Of a stretch of 21,453 bases of DNA, positions 1 to 7,899 are shown piece after piece. This stretch comes from an uncultured Lachnospiraceae bacterium. GTDB taxonomy: Bacteria; Bacillota; Clostridia; Lachnospirales; Lachnospiraceae. The notes under the pieces are model-generated. The model did no database searches. It worked only from the letters and a program-made list of their open reading frames with translations, and was not told where the DNA came from. The DNA lies in the NCBI GenBank assembly GCA_910583835.1, contig CAJTYM010000056.1:1-21453 (forward strand), written 5' to 3'. A program made the position numbers and the translations under genes. Positions within the stretch are counted from its first letter, which is position 1. Each line of letters starts with the position of its first letter.

Positions 1-96
1 TGGATATAGTAAAATCTAGCACTTCACACACCCCCTTTCCGTTGCCGGATTGGGTATGACAACATAGGGATTGTACCATATCCCCTGTGTCTATGT

Positions 97-171
97 AAAG
101 CAAAAACCGCCCCTGCGCCAACAGGAACGGTTCCCAGATACGTCCGAGGATGGTATCCATGTACATTTTTC
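97..171 (-). ncRNA. putative short RNA divergent from the integrase leader
   Basis: This is a candidate transcript of about 75 nt on the minus strand. A promoter (-35 TTGCAA, 17-bp spacer, -10 TACAAT) places its start near 171. The RNA would form a GATAC/GTATC hairpin near its start and end in an 11-bp stem with a 6-nt loop (105-132) followed by TTTGCTTT. No start codon with a ribosome binding site and a useful reading frame is visible. It lies inside the integrase 5' leader on the opposite strand, so an antisense or regulatory role in element control is possible. That role is inference; only the promoter-terminator pairing is seen directly. Confidence 0.4.
105..132 (-). terminator. intrinsic terminator, minus strand
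   Basis: Arms 105-115 and 122-132 pair over 11 bp (two G-U pairs) around the loop 116-121. On the minus strand the stem is followed by TTTGCTTT. It ends the short divergent transcript described above. Confidence 0.5.
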
Positions 172-177
172 ATACAT

Positions 178-206
178 ATTGTACCACCTTCGGAAACAGC
201 TTGCAA
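178..206 (-). promoter_or_regulatory. minus-strand promoter upstream of integrase
   Basis: Read on the minus strand: -35 TTGCAA (201-206), a 17-bp spacer, and -10 TACAAT (178-183). It points away from the integrase gene, towards the terminator at 105-132. Confidence 0.45.
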
Positions 207-293
207 GCGGAACTTGGATTCCATCTGGCTGTTATTTTTGTACCCAAAAACAGACTGCTGCACCCTGCAGCCATCAAAAGAAAGGACGGTACC

Positions 294-1421
294 ATGGCAA
301 AAGCAAAATACAAGAAGAATTCCCGCGGGGAATACCATACGCGCATATGGGATGGGACTTACAACGCGGATGGGAGCAAGCACCGGGTAAACCTGAAATC
401 AAAAAAATCCAGTGCAGACCTGGAAAGGAAGGTGAACGCCCTGAAATCCCAGGTGGAGAATGGGCAGTATGTCCAGGATTCCGACATCCTGTTCCTTGAC
501 TATGCCAGGCAGTGGCTCCGGGTGAAAAAGGGCGTGAGGGAAAAGAACACACAGGCAATGTACCGCAACGTAATAGAGACCCACCTGTCCTTCCTGGCGG
601 ACGTCAGGCTGGCGGACATCCGCAACAGCCACTTCCAGCTTGCCATCAACCGTGCCCTGGACAAGCCCAGGACCTGCCAGCAGATATACATCACCTTCAA
701 GCAGATTTTAAAAATGGCGGTGACGGACAACTGCCTGGGAGCCGGCATGTTTGATATGATATGCTCGGACATCAACTTACCCAAATACACACGCACCGAA
801 AAGCGCGCGCTGACGCCGCTGGAAAAAGACGCCGTCTTTGCCGCAGACTTCACGGACCGCGAAAGGGCATTTGTGTACCTCATATACTATTGCGGATTAC
901 GCCGTGGGGAAGCCCTGGCACTGTCTGTATTCGATTTTTCCTTTGAAGCCGGGAAAAGTACCGTCTCCATCACAAAATCGCTTATTTTTGTAAATAACGC
1001 GCCGGAGATAAAAGAAATGCCCAAAACGGATAACGGCTTCCGAAAAATCCCGCTGCCTGAACAGGCGGCAAAATTCCTGAAAGGCTACATCGCCAAACTG
1101 GACGGCACACAGCTCTTCACTTCCCGCAACAGCCCGCTGATAACCCACTCCTCCTATGTGAAGATGTGGGCTTCCATCGTCCGCAAGATGAACCGCGCTG
1201 CCGGGGGCACAGAATCATTCCCAGCCATCAATGGTCTTACCGCCCACATATTCCGGCACAACTACTGCAGCAACCTGTGCTATAAAGTCCCGGAGATAAG
1301 CATAAAGAAAATCGCGCGCCTGATGGGCGACAGCGAGAAAATGGTCATGGACGTATACAACCACATCATAGACGAGAAAGAAGACGTCTTCGGCGTGGTG
1401 GAAGACGCCCTGGCAATGTAA
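294..1421 (+). CDS. tyrosine-type site-specific recombinase (integrase)
   Basis: This 375-residue phage/ICE-type integrase catalyses strand exchange between an element and its chromosomal attachment site. The N-terminal 60 residues are basic and look like an arm-binding domain. Residues 65-150 fit a SAM-like core-binding domain, and 170-375 the catalytic domain. Visible active-site residues are R203 (GLRRGE), probably K244, H318 and R321 (HIFRH), and the nucleophile Y355 (DVYNH). The position usually held by a second His or Trp (LGH) reads MGD, with D346. The reading frame is open upstream to 150, but the ATG at 294 is chosen because AAAGGA lies about 8 nt before it and the protein then begins with a typical MAKAKYKK start. 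It reads towards the tRNA-Lys 3' end 154 bp away, with repeated putative arm sites between them. No other element gene is in the window, so the element should extend leftward. Confidence 0.9.
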   Translation: MAKAKYKKNSRGEYHTRIWDGTYNADGSKHRVNLKSKKSSADLERKVNALKSQVENGQYVQDSDILFLDYARQWLRVKKGVREKNTQAMYRNVIETHLSFLADVRLADIRNSHFQLAINRALDKPRTCQQIYITFKQILKMAVTDNCLGAGMFDMICSDINLPKYTRTEKRALTPLEKDAVFAADFTDRERAFVYLIYYCGLRRGEALALSVFDFSFEAGKSTVSITKSLIFVNNAPEIKEMPKTDNGFRKIPLPEQAAKFLKGYIAKLDGTQLFTSRNSPLITHSSYVKMWASIVRKMNRAAGGTESFPAINGLTAHIFRHNYCSNLCYKVPEISIKKIARLMGDSEKMVMDVYNHIIDEKEDVFGVVEDALAM

Positions 1422-1425
1422 AAAA

Positions 1426-1520
1426 TGTAGACATTCCGTAGACATTGCCGCTGAAAACCTGCTTCTGTAGACACAATGTAGACATTTACAACCATCTACA
1501 TCCGGCTACAACAGCCTACA
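1426..1520. repeat. array of TGTAGACA direct repeats and inverted TCTACA words
   Basis: Four direct copies of (T/C)GTAGACA start at 1426, 1437, 1466 and 1477. They form two pairs with 11-bp spacing, and the pairs lie 40 bp apart. Three opposite-facing CTACA words end at 1500, 1510 and 1520, at 10-bp spacing. One helical turn between copies suggests binding on one DNA face. The position between the integrase stop and the tRNA 3' end fits arm-type integrase or excisionase sites. The protein that binds is not known from sequence. Confidence 0.55.
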
Positions 1521-1530
1521 TTGAAAACAG

Positions 1531-1560
1531 CGGGAAGCCTTGGTATTACAGGGCTTCCCG
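1531..1560. terminator. GC-rich hairpin between integrase and tRNA array
   Basis: CGGGAAGCC (1531-1539) pairs with GGCTTCCCG (1552-1560) around a 12-nt loop. Read leftward it lies just past the tRNA-Lys 3' end and is followed by CTGTTTTC, so it can end the tRNA transcript. Read rightward it could end the integrase transcript, although the T-run there is poor. It is also a possible recombination core. Confidence 0.5.
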
Positions 1561-1574
1561 CCATTTTACGCTAA

Positions 1575-1647
1575 TGAGACATCGGGGATTCGAACCCCGG
1601 ACAACTTGATTAAAAGTCAAGTGCTCTGCCAACTGAGCTAATATCCC
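1575..1647 (-). tRNA. tRNA-Lys (UUU)
   Basis: A complete 73-nt cloverleaf: 7-bp acceptor (GGGATAT/ATGTCTC), discriminator A, anticodon stem CTTGA/TCAAG with loop CTTTTAA (anticodon TTT), and T-loop TTCGAAT. CCA is not encoded. It is the last gene of the leftward tRNA array and is nearest the integrase, so its 3' end is a natural candidate attachment site. Confidence 0.97.
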
Positions 1648-1655
1648 ATATGCAA

Positions 1656-1727
1656 CTGGGCTAGCTGGATTCGAACCAGCGAATGCAGGAGTCAAAGTCC
1701 TGTGCCTTACCGCTTGGCGATAGCCCA
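1656..1727 (-). tRNA. tRNA-Gln (UUG)
   Basis: A 72-nt cloverleaf with acceptor TGGGCTA/TAGCCCA, discriminator G, and anticodon stem CAGGA/TCCTG with loop CTTTGAC (anticodon TTG). The U1-A72 acceptor pair is typical of bacterial tRNA-Gln. It lies 8 bp from tRNA-Lys in the same transcript. Confidence 0.97.
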
Positions 1728-1795
1728 ATACTCATGTGCGGTGATGCTTAGACCAAAATCCCCACAACGAGGTCCATCCTTAGTCCATCACAAAA

Positions 1796-1870
1796 GGTGG
1801 ATACAGGGATTCGAACCCTGGGCCTCCAGAGCCACAATCTGGCGCGCTAACCAACTGCGCTATACCCACC
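1796..1870 (-). tRNA. tRNA-His (GUG)
   Basis: Cloverleaf with acceptor GTGGGTA/TATCCAC, discriminator C, and anticodon stem CCAGA/TCTGG with loop TTGTGGC (anticodon GTG). Position 1870 supplies the extra G-1 that pairs with C73, a tRNA-His identity element. Confidence 0.97.
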
Positions 1871-1915
1871 ATATGCCAGGGAAAACCCTGTCCATAATTC
1901 TCTAATCAGAGAAAA

Positions 1916-1989
<74 letters not shown>

Positions 1990-2036
1990 ATACGGTCACA
2001 CCAGGCTCAAAATCATCTCGCCAAGCATTCCACGCG

Positions 2037-2107
2037 AGCGGGTGATGGGAATCGAACCCACGTATCTAGCTTGGAAGGCTAGTGTTCTACCATTGAACTA
2101 CACCCGC
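2037..2107 (-). tRNA. tRNA-Gly (UCC)
   Basis: A 71-nt cloverleaf with acceptor GCGGGTG/CACCCGC, discriminator T, and anticodon stem CTAGC/GCTAG with loop CTTCCAA (anticodon TCC). Confidence 0.97.
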
Positions 2108-2116
2108 ATAACATCA

Positions 2117-2191
2117 TCGGGGTGACAGGATTCGAACCTGCGACCTCCTGGTCCCAAACCAGGCGCTCTAGCCAAGCTGAGCCACACCCCG
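2117..2191 (-). tRNA. tRNA-Pro (UGG)
   Basis: A 75-nt cloverleaf with acceptor CGGGGTG/CACCCCG, discriminator A, and anticodon stem CCTGG/CCAGG with loop TTTGGGA (anticodon TGG). It is the first gene of the array, about 35 bp after the -10 box. Confidence 0.97.
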
Positions 2192-2226
2192 AAAGCTAAA
2201 TTGCAATTCCTCACAACGCAAGTTAT

Positions 2227-2255
2227 ATTATATGTGATGCTCTGCTAAATGTCAA
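2227..2255 (-). promoter_or_regulatory. consensus sigma-A promoter of the six-tRNA array
   Basis: Read leftward: -35 TTGACA (2250-2255), exactly 17 bp, then -10 TATAAT (2227-2232). Both boxes match consensus fully, as expected for a stable-RNA operon. It is the only strong promoter seen before the six tRNAs. Confidence 0.9.
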
Positions 2256-2271
2256 CAATTTTTTATTTATT

Positions 2272-2754
2272 TTATTGCAAATATTCTATCCGAAAATGTG
2301 CATCGCCCTTCTCATCAAGTTCCATCAAAGCATAGGACGGCGCGTGACCCTCCTGCCGGGGATAAGATACGCTCCCCGGATTCAGCATAGTGATTCCTTT
2401 GCCGTAATCAAGAAACGGTCTGTGGGTATGCCCGAACATCACCACATCCATTCCCCGACCCAACGCCTCCTTGCGCAAATCCTCTAAGCCCATGGCGACA
2501 TAATAATAATGCCCATGCGTAATCAATACTTTGTATCTGCCAATTTCCAGCTCCTTCTCCCGCTCCAGGTCAGAAAAAAAATCATTATTTCCGGCAATTA
2601 TCTCCAATGGGCAGCCTGCCAGACTTGCTATGTATTCTTCGCATCCTTCTGCATCTCCAAGATGAATCATCAAATCTATGGCGCCCACGCGCTTTAAGAT
2701 TGCTTTTAGATTCTCGTGCCGGCTGTGCGTATCGCTCACGACCAATATTTTCAT
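2272..2754 (-). CDS. YfcE/MJ0936-type metallophosphoesterase
   Basis: This 160-residue calcineurin-like phosphoesterase is expected to bind two metal ions and hydrolyse phosphodiesters; the physiological substrate is unknown. Metal-site motifs appear in family order: SDTH near residue 8, LGDAEG, GNND, THGH and FGHTHRP. The length is normal for YfcE-type proteins. The frame is open 7 codons further upstream, but the ATG at 2754 is preferred because AGGGGTGAG sits at the right distance before it and the mature fold begins MKILVVSDTH. It follows rdgB by 41 bp, the pairing seen for ysnA-ysnB of Bacillus, and is the last gene of the leftward operon. Its stop lies 16 bp from the -35 box of the tRNA promoter. 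Confidence 0.9.
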   Translation of the reverse strand: MKILVVSDTHSRHENLKAILKRVGAIDLMIHLGDAEGCEEYIASLAGCPLEIIAGNNDFFSDLEREKELEIGRYKVLITHGHYYYVAMGLEDLRKEALGRGMDVVMFGHTHRPFLDYGKGITMLNPGSVSYPRQEGHAPSYALMELDEKGDAHFRIEYLQ

Positions 2755-2795
2755 AAACTCACCCCTGACTTCCAATCACTCTTCAAATCTGCAGT

Positions 2796-3401
2796 CTATA
2801 TCGACAATTCCTCTAACTTCTTCCTCATCGCCCTTAAGGCTTTCCCCCTGTGGCTTAACTGGTTCTTCTGTTCTGCCGGCAGTTCCGCCGTGGAGCAGTT
2901 ATACTCGTCCAGATAAAAAATAGGGTCATAGCCAAAACCATTCGCTCCGCATGGCTCCCAGCCGATATAGCCTTCAATTGTCCCCCTGGTGACACAGATT
3001 TCCCCACTTCGGTCCGCAGCCGCAATTGCACACACAAACCGCGCAGTCCTCTGCTCCTTAGGTACGCCTTCCAGACGTTTGAGGATTTGCTGGTTCTTAA
3101 TCTTATACGGCGTATCCTCACCCAGATACCTGGCAGAATAAATTCCCGGCTCTTTGTCAAGATAATCTACCTCCAGACCGGAATCATCGGCAAACACAAC
3201 CACGCCCTCCTCCGTAAGCTGCGCGGCTACAGCCGCGGCTTTGATAGATGCATTTTCCTCAAAAGTCTTGCCATCCTCGACAATGTCCAGTTCCATGCCA
3301 GCTTCCCTCATTGACTGGATTTCCATCTCCCAATCTGAGAGAATCTCACGGATTTCTCCCATTTTATCCTGGTTTCCCGTTGCAAATATAACCTTTTTCA
3401 T
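2796..3401 (-). CDS. rdgB: RdgB/HAM1 non-canonical purine NTP pyrophosphatase
   Basis: This 201-residue house-cleaning enzyme hydrolyses (d)ITP and XTP to monophosphates, keeping deaminated purines out of nucleic acids. Signature motifs are the N-terminal ATGNQDKMGE, the DDSGLEVDYL segment with its catalytic acidic residues followed by PGIYSARY, then GANGFGYDPIF, and near the end LSHRGKAL. The length matches the family. The open frame runs 24 codons further upstream, but the ATG at 3401 gives the conserved MKKVIFATGN start and has an AAAGGGAAA ribosome binding site. It sits 37 bp after the amidase gene and 41 bp before the phosphoesterase in the same operon. Confidence 0.95.
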   Translation of the reverse strand: MKKVIFATGNQDKMGEIREILSDWEMEIQSMREAGMELDIVEDGKTFEENASIKAAAVAAQLTEEGVVVFADDSGLEVDYLDKEPGIYSARYLGEDTPYKIKNQQILKRLEGVPKEQRTARFVCAIAAADRSGEICVTRGTIEGYIGWEPCGANGFGYDPIFYLDEYNCSTAELPAEQKNQLSHRGKALRAMRKKLEELSI

Positions 3402-3438
3402 CTGTGATTTCCCTTTCTGTCCACTTAAATTGCAAATG

Positions 3439-4461
3439 CTAATATCCCTCGTCAAGCGCACGCAGGATCGCATTATAAATTCCCTGTGCTGCCTTTTTCT
3501 GGTATTCCGCAGAGGTCAGCTTATCCAATTCCTCCTGATTTGTCATGAATCCCACTTCTATCAAAGCAACCGGGACTTCACTGTTGCGGATAATATAAAT
3601 ACTGTTTCCATAGGTCACGCCATTATTCTTGCTGCCCATAGCTGCCGTAGCCTCCTCCAGGCAAATCTGCGCCAAATGCCTGCTGCTGAGGCCTTCCTCG
3701 CTTTTCAGTTCATCATACATGACCTCCGTGCCGTTATACTCTGACATCAGCCCATCTACCGTGGAGTTGCTGTGGACACTGATAAATAAATTGGCATCCG
3801 CTTTCCCGGCAAGCTGTGCCCGCTGTTCAAAAGAAGGGTTCACATCTTCCGTCCTTGTATAGTAAACGCCGATATTCCTGTCATTTTCATCCAAAAGTCC
3901 TTTCAGTTCTCTGACAATGGCAAGGTTGATATCTTTCTCCATAATTCCCTGTTTGATGGCGCCAGGCGCCCCGCCGCCGTGGCCGGCATCAATCACCACC
4001 ACTTTATCATAAATATCCTGCGGCCTGATGAAATCCAGGTACAGGTGACCGTCTTCCACCGTACATTCCGGCTCATAGACAGCATCCATGGTAATCTCAA
4101 TCCTGCCATTTGCCATATACAAATCATTGATGTTATTGCTCCTGCCAAGCAGGGGATGCTCCACAAAATAATCACTGGCTGCATCCGGAATCTGAATGGT
4201 GATAAGCTGCTTTACATAATCATTCTCAACAATCACTTCATCCAATGCCATACCCTCCGGCAGTTCTATGCACAGCTGCTGTTCAAACTCCGCCTCATCT
4301 GTCTCCTTCGCCTGCTCCGTGTTATAAGCAAGTATCTGCAGCCCTGACATGCCTTGCTGCACTCCCTGCCCAAGGGTATCGGAAAAATATCCTAATACCA
4401 ACACCGCCGCGATTGTCACCGCCAAACACAGGGATGAAATTTTTAATATTTTAATCTCCAT
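3439..4461 (-). CDS. N-acetylmuramoyl-L-alanine amidase (Amidase_3), membrane-anchored or secreted
   Basis: This 340-residue zinc amidase would cleave the amide bond between MurNAc and L-Ala in peptidoglycan, outside the membrane. Residues 8-26 form one hydrophobic N-terminal segment (signal or anchor). Residues 60-150 resemble an AMIN-like beta domain. The catalytic domain starts near 153, with H161 (DAGHGG), E175 (MEKD), H230 (SVHSN) and E302 (IEVGF) as zinc ligands and catalytic Glu. The ATG at 4461 has AGAGGAAG about 5 nt before it. A GTG 8 codons further upstream is possible but has a weaker site. Next to a secreted protease in the operon, it suggests wall remodelling, sporulation or germination. 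The cwlD-like size is suggestive, but no specific role can be fixed from sequence. Confidence 0.9.
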   Translation of the reverse strand: MEIKILKISSLCLAVTIAAVLVLGYFSDTLGQGVQQGMSGLQILAYNTEQAKETDEAEFEQQLCIELPEGMALDEVIVENDYVKQLITIQIPDAASDYFVEHPLLGRSNNINDLYMANGRIEITMDAVYEPECTVEDGHLYLDFIRPQDIYDKVVVIDAGHGGGAPGAIKQGIMEKDINLAIVRELKGLLDENDRNIGVYYTRTEDVNPSFEQRAQLAGKADANLFISVHSNSTVDGLMSEYNGTEVMYDELKSEEGLSSRHLAQICLEEATAAMGSKNNGVTYGNSIYIIRNSEVPVALIEVGFMTNQEELDKLTSAEYQKKAAQGIYNAILRALDEGY

Positions 4462-4518
4462 ATCGCTTCCTCTAAATATTTTCACCTCTCAGGTATGCAT
4501 TTCTTACCCATGGCGCGA

Positions 4519-6225
4519 TTATTTACACGCACTATAGACCTTGAGGCACAGGTTGCATTTCTGATTCTTTTCCGTATTTTCCCAACGGTTGCCTGCTATG
4601 CTGATATAGCCCTCTCCGTCTTCCAGTTCAACATTGGCTGTCATCTCATCCGCCACATATTCAATCGCCATGGGATGTACCGAACCCGGGGTAGTGATAT
4701 GGAGGATAACTGCAAATTTTTCATTTGCCTCCACCTGGATTTTTTTGTCAAACTTAATCGTGTAATATCCGGCATTGGCAACATTGCCTTCGGCAACTTT
4801 TACGCGCTCTTCCAGAGAATCCGTATCCTGGAATCCTTTGACAACGAACAGTTCATAGGAGGTCTCTTTTCCAGTGGCATAAAAGCCTGCCGCCTGCAAA
4901 AATTCCGCAGATTCTGCCTTGTAGACATTGGCGCCATAGATGCTGTCCATATTATATCCAATCTGCCCGACCCAGCCGCACAAATCCGACTGGTAAATCC
5001 TGTCATAATTATCGGCATTCTCAATTCCTGAGTAAACCACGTTATGAATGCCGATGTTCACATCAAAATAAGACACATAGAAAACACCGCCATCTCCAAA
5101 CTCTTCCCCCCAGCTGTTCTGGCAAAGGAACGCCCCATCCCCCTCCACCTCCGTATGGAAATTCTCCTTGGGGTAATTATCATCCCAGCCAATAATCATG
5201 ATTTCGTGGTTCGGTTTCTCTGCGCCGATATAGCAATATGCGGATTTCTCCTGATTATAATAGGGCGAATATGCCTGCGCATTGTTCAGCGCGCTGTAAA
5301 TCGCTGTCTGTACGCCGCCATGCTTAAACACGAATTCCTTAATTTTTTCAAAATCCTTGCCTTCGATCAGCTGTACTTCCTGCACATGCTTCACTGCTTT
5401 TAAATCATCCCTGGACTCTCCGTCCCCATAGGGGTCATCCTGCTCCCGGACGGGTCCCTGCCATGCGGTCAGATATGCCATGCCCATGGTATATTCCCCG
5501 CCAGCTGCCTGTTCCAACACAAAACTGTTCTGAATCGACATGTGGTCCGGGGAAAATTCTTCCATCTCCTCTGGAAGCATCGCAGACTCCATCGCAGCGA
5601 GGGCGGCAAACGCCCAACAGGTCCCATAAGGTCCCTGGTTTTTCACCTGCGGGGTACGCTGTCTGTCCCGCAAATCATACTGCGGCGGCAAAATGCTGTT
5701 CCCCTCCGCCTTGTTGACTGCCACTGCCTGGTTCTTTTCAATATTCCAGTCATAATTGAAATCCAGCTTCTCAGCTACGGTCTGTACCGGTACATAGTAT
5801 TCCCCATTTTCACAAATCATCGGAGATTCCATGTCCTCCTCGCGCTTGTTCACCGTCACCTTCCCCTGATTTAACTGAAATGTGACTACATCCGAGCGTT
5901 TTTCCAACATCAGTTCTTTTCCGCCATACAGATGGGAACCACAATCAAAGCTCTCTCCCAGCATGGAAACCGGCACCATGATATTGAGATTTTCATCCAT
6001 ATAAATGCCGTCTTTTTGGCTGGTTAGTTCCTTATTGCCCACAAGCACAGACAGTGGCTGCTCATTTACCGTCTGGGCAATCATCGGATTCCAGATTTCC
6101 TTTTCCAGCTTGGCGCCCCGAAACTGCTCTATCTCTTCACTCCTGGTCCCAACGCTGGAAAATTTAAACGCCAGAGCAAGAAAAAGCGCTGCCGCCATTA
6201 ATATATATTTCTTTGAATACCTCAC
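4519..6225 (-). CDS. secreted papain-like (C1) cysteine protease with Cu-amine-oxidase-N-like and lectin-like domains
   Basis: A 568-residue predicted exported protease. Residues 8-22 are a hydrophobic signal or anchor. Residues 55-172 resemble two copies of the copper-amine-oxidase-N-like stalk repeat (MVPVSMLGE, YYVPVQTVAEKL), a common surface module in Clostridia. Residues 180-400 are a C1A papain fold with oxyanion Q197, nucleophile C203 (GTCWAFA), H340 (NHEIMIIGWDD) and N370 (QNSWG), so the triad is intact. The last 150 residues match the lectin-like domain that often follows such proteases. No sorting motif (LPXTG) is present. An ATG with an upstream GGAA-rich site starts the frame. It lies 38 bp after the methyltransferase and 57 bp before the amidase. 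Substrate is unknown. Confidence 0.85.
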   Translation of the reverse strand: MRYSKKYILMAAALFLALAFKFSSVGTRSEEIEQFRGAKLEKEIWNPMIAQTVNEQPLSVLVGNKELTSQKDGIYMDENLNIMVPVSMLGESFDCGSHLYGGKELMLEKRSDVVTFQLNQGKVTVNKREEDMESPMICENGEYYVPVQTVAEKLDFNYDWNIEKNQAVAVNKAEGNSILPPQYDLRDRQRTPQVKNQGPYGTCWAFAALAAMESAMLPEEMEEFSPDHMSIQNSFVLEQAAGGEYTMGMAYLTAWQGPVREQDDPYGDGESRDDLKAVKHVQEVQLIEGKDFEKIKEFVFKHGGVQTAIYSALNNAQAYSPYYNQEKSAYCYIGAEKPNHEIMIIGWDDNYPKENFHTEVEGDGAFLCQNSWGEEFGDGGVFYVSYFDVNIGIHNVVYSGIENADNYDRIYQSDLCGWVGQIGYNMDSIYGANVYKAESAEFLQAAGFYATGKETSYELFVVKGFQDTDSLEERVKVAEGNVANAGYYTIKFDKKIQVEANEKFAVILHITTPGSVHPMAIEYVADEMTANVELEDGEGYISIAGNRWENTEKNQKCNLCLKVYSACK

Positions 6226-6263
6226 AAAAATTCCCTTCCAGAAACGCCTATCCCCGCCGTGTC

Positions 6264-7442
6264 CTACTGTGCCTCTTTATCTCCTTCTTCCTGCGGCCGC
6301 GGTCTTCTAGGCGGCTTCGGACCTAAAAACTGATAATAATACGTCTTTATCATGCCGTTGTATATTTTACGGTTCTTGTCCGCTTTTCTTCCAATATAAT
6401 GCTCTGCCTCTTCATAGGCAGTAATCAGATAGGAAGACCAGCTGGTTAAACGCTGCATCGCCTCGCCAAGTTCCCTGTACAGCTGCGGCAGCGCTTCTTT
6501 CTCCTCCATGCGCTCCCCATAGGGCGGATTGCTGATAAGGAAACCATACTTCTTGGGGTGGCTCAGGGCTGAGACGGGTCGCTGCTGAAAATGTATCAGC
6601 TGTTCCACGCCGGCACGCCTGGCATTATCCCTTGCTGCCTTGACGATATCCCCATCAATATCATATCCCTGGATATCGACAGAGATATCCATGTCTATCA
6701 GCTCCCTGGCTTCCTCCAGACAATCCTGCCATAACTCCTGCGGAATCAGATTCACCCATTCCTGTGCCGTAAAGCTGCGGTTCATCCCCGGCGCTATGTT
6801 CGCTGCCATCATCGCTGCCTCTATGGGAAATGTGCCGCTCCCGCAAAATGGGTCTACCAGAATCCTGTCCCGCCTCCAGGGCGTAAGCATAATCAGCGCT
6901 GCCGCTAACGTCTCTGTAATCGGCGCCTTGCTTGCCAATGTGCGGTAACCTCTTTTATGTAGGGAATCGCCGGAGGTATCAATCGCCGCCGTGACCTCAT
7001 CCTTCATCAGAAAAATGCGCAGCGGGTAATGGGCGCCGCTCTCCTCAAACCAGCTCAGATGGTAATGCCCTTCCATGCGCCCCACAATCGCTTTTTTAAC
7101 CACAGATTGGATATCAGATGGGGAAAACAGCTTGCTCTTGATGGAAGAGGCCTTTGTCACCCAAAACTTCCCGTCCGCCGGAATATAATCCTCCCATGGA
7201 AGTCGTTTCATTCCCTGAAACAGTTCTTCAAACGTCTTTGCCGGAAACTGCCCTACTTTGAGCAGAACCCGCTCTGCCGTGCGCAGGAAGATATTGGCGC
7301 GGCAAATTGCCTCCGCATCTCCTTCAAAGGTTACTCTTCCATCCTCCACCTTCGTAATCTCATATCCAAGCTCGTATATTTCTTTTTTCAATACCGCCTC
7401 TAATCCAAAATGGCAGGGGGCTATCAATTCATATATTTTCAT
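6264..7442 (-). CDS. THUMP-domain class I rRNA (guanine-N2)-methyltransferase, RlmL/YpsC type
   Basis: This 392-residue SAM-dependent enzyme probably methylates a guanine N2 in 23S rRNA. It resembles the N-terminal half of E. coli RlmL and the stand-alone Firmicutes YpsC. An N-terminal ferredoxin-like and THUMP RNA-binding region covers about 1-155. The UPF0020 methyltransferase domain includes the SAM motif VDPFCGSGTFPIEAA near 196-210 and the catalytic NPPYGER near 305. A short basic, proline-rich tail ends the protein. Six codons of open frame precede the chosen ATG at 7442, which has GGAGAG 5 nt upstream. It lies 35 bp after the rhodanese gene. The exact methylated base is inferred from the family, not seen. 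Confidence 0.9.
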   Translation of the reverse strand: MKIYELIAPCHFGLEAVLKKEIYELGYEITKVEDGRVTFEGDAEAICRANIFLRTAERVLLKVGQFPAKTFEELFQGMKRLPWEDYIPADGKFWVTKASSIKSKLFSPSDIQSVVKKAIVGRMEGHYHLSWFEESGAHYPLRIFLMKDEVTAAIDTSGDSLHKRGYRTLASKAPITETLAAALIMLTPWRRDRILVDPFCGSGTFPIEAAMMAANIAPGMNRSFTAQEWVNLIPQELWQDCLEEARELIDMDISVDIQGYDIDGDIVKAARDNARRAGVEQLIHFQQRPVSALSHPKKYGFLISNPPYGERMEEKEALPQLYRELGEAMQRLTSWSSYLITAYEEAEHYIGRKADKNRKIYNGMIKTYYYQFLGPKPPRRPRPQEEGDKEAQ

Positions 7443-7477
7443 CCGGTCTCTCCATGACAAATTGTGATAAGTCTATA

Positions 7478-7801
7478 TTATCTTTTTGGTTCCCGGCTGT
7501 CAACATTTTTATCATGAACCAACGCCTGAAACCCACCTACCACTGTCACCGTCCGATACCCCTCTTTACTCAGTTCCCGGGCTGCCATCAGGCTGCTGGA
7601 GCCTCGGTCGCAGTACAGGATATACAATTTATCTTTCGGCAGATATTTGCGGTACATTTTCAAATTATCATAAGGAACATTCCTTGCCCCCTCCACATGG
7701 AGCTCTTCAAATTCTTCCTTACTGCGTAAATCAATGACCCAGGCATCCGGACGCTTGCGGTATTCGTTAAATTCCCGGATACTGATTGTCTGAAAATCCA
7801 T
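7478..7801 (-). CDS. single-domain rhodanese-like protein
   Basis: This 107-residue protein is one rhodanese domain, with catalytic C64 in the loop YCDRGSSS and the conserved WVIDLR segment near residue 21. Such proteins carry persulfide sulfur, but the acceptor cannot be told from sequence. AGAGAGGTGA lies 5 nt before the ATG. It is the first gene of the six-gene leftward operon that continues to 2272. Its mRNA would begin with a 12-bp hairpin. Confidence 0.88.
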   Translation of the reverse strand: MDFQTISIREFNEYRKRPDAWVIDLRSKEEFEELHVEGARNVPYDNLKMYRKYLPKDKLYILYCDRGSSSLMAARELSKEGYRTVTVVGGFQALVHDKNVDSREPKR

Positions 7802-7822
7802 AGAATCACCTCTCTAACATGC

Positions 7823-7862
7823 AGAAACAGATTACCAAAGGTGCTTCTGATAATCTGTTTCT
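7823..7862. repeat. 12-bp perfect inverted repeat in the rhodanese leader
   Basis: AGAAACAGATTA (7823-7834) and TAATCTGTTTCT (7851-7862) pair perfectly around a 16-nt loop. A TATAAT box at 7865-7870 (minus strand) would start transcription at about the 5' edge of this stem, making it a 5'-end hairpin that could stabilise the operon mRNA. It could instead terminate the spore-protein-like gene upstream, but no T-run follows. Confidence 0.6.
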
Positions 7863-7864
7863 AC

Positions 7865-7870
7865 ATTATA
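7865..7870 (-). promoter_or_regulatory. -10 box, probable promoter of the rhodanese operon
   Basis: TATAAT on the minus strand, 64 bp before the rhodanese start. No good -35 box is found at 16-18 bp, so the assignment is tentative. Confidence 0.35.
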
Positions 7871-7899
7871 TTATGCAATATTCAGTTGTTTCGTACCTG

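Noticed and set aside
150..293. N-terminal extension of the integrase frame
   Set aside because: The frame is open, but there is no ribosome binding site at the upstream ATG and the added residues do not resemble an integrase. The ATG at 294 has a good site.
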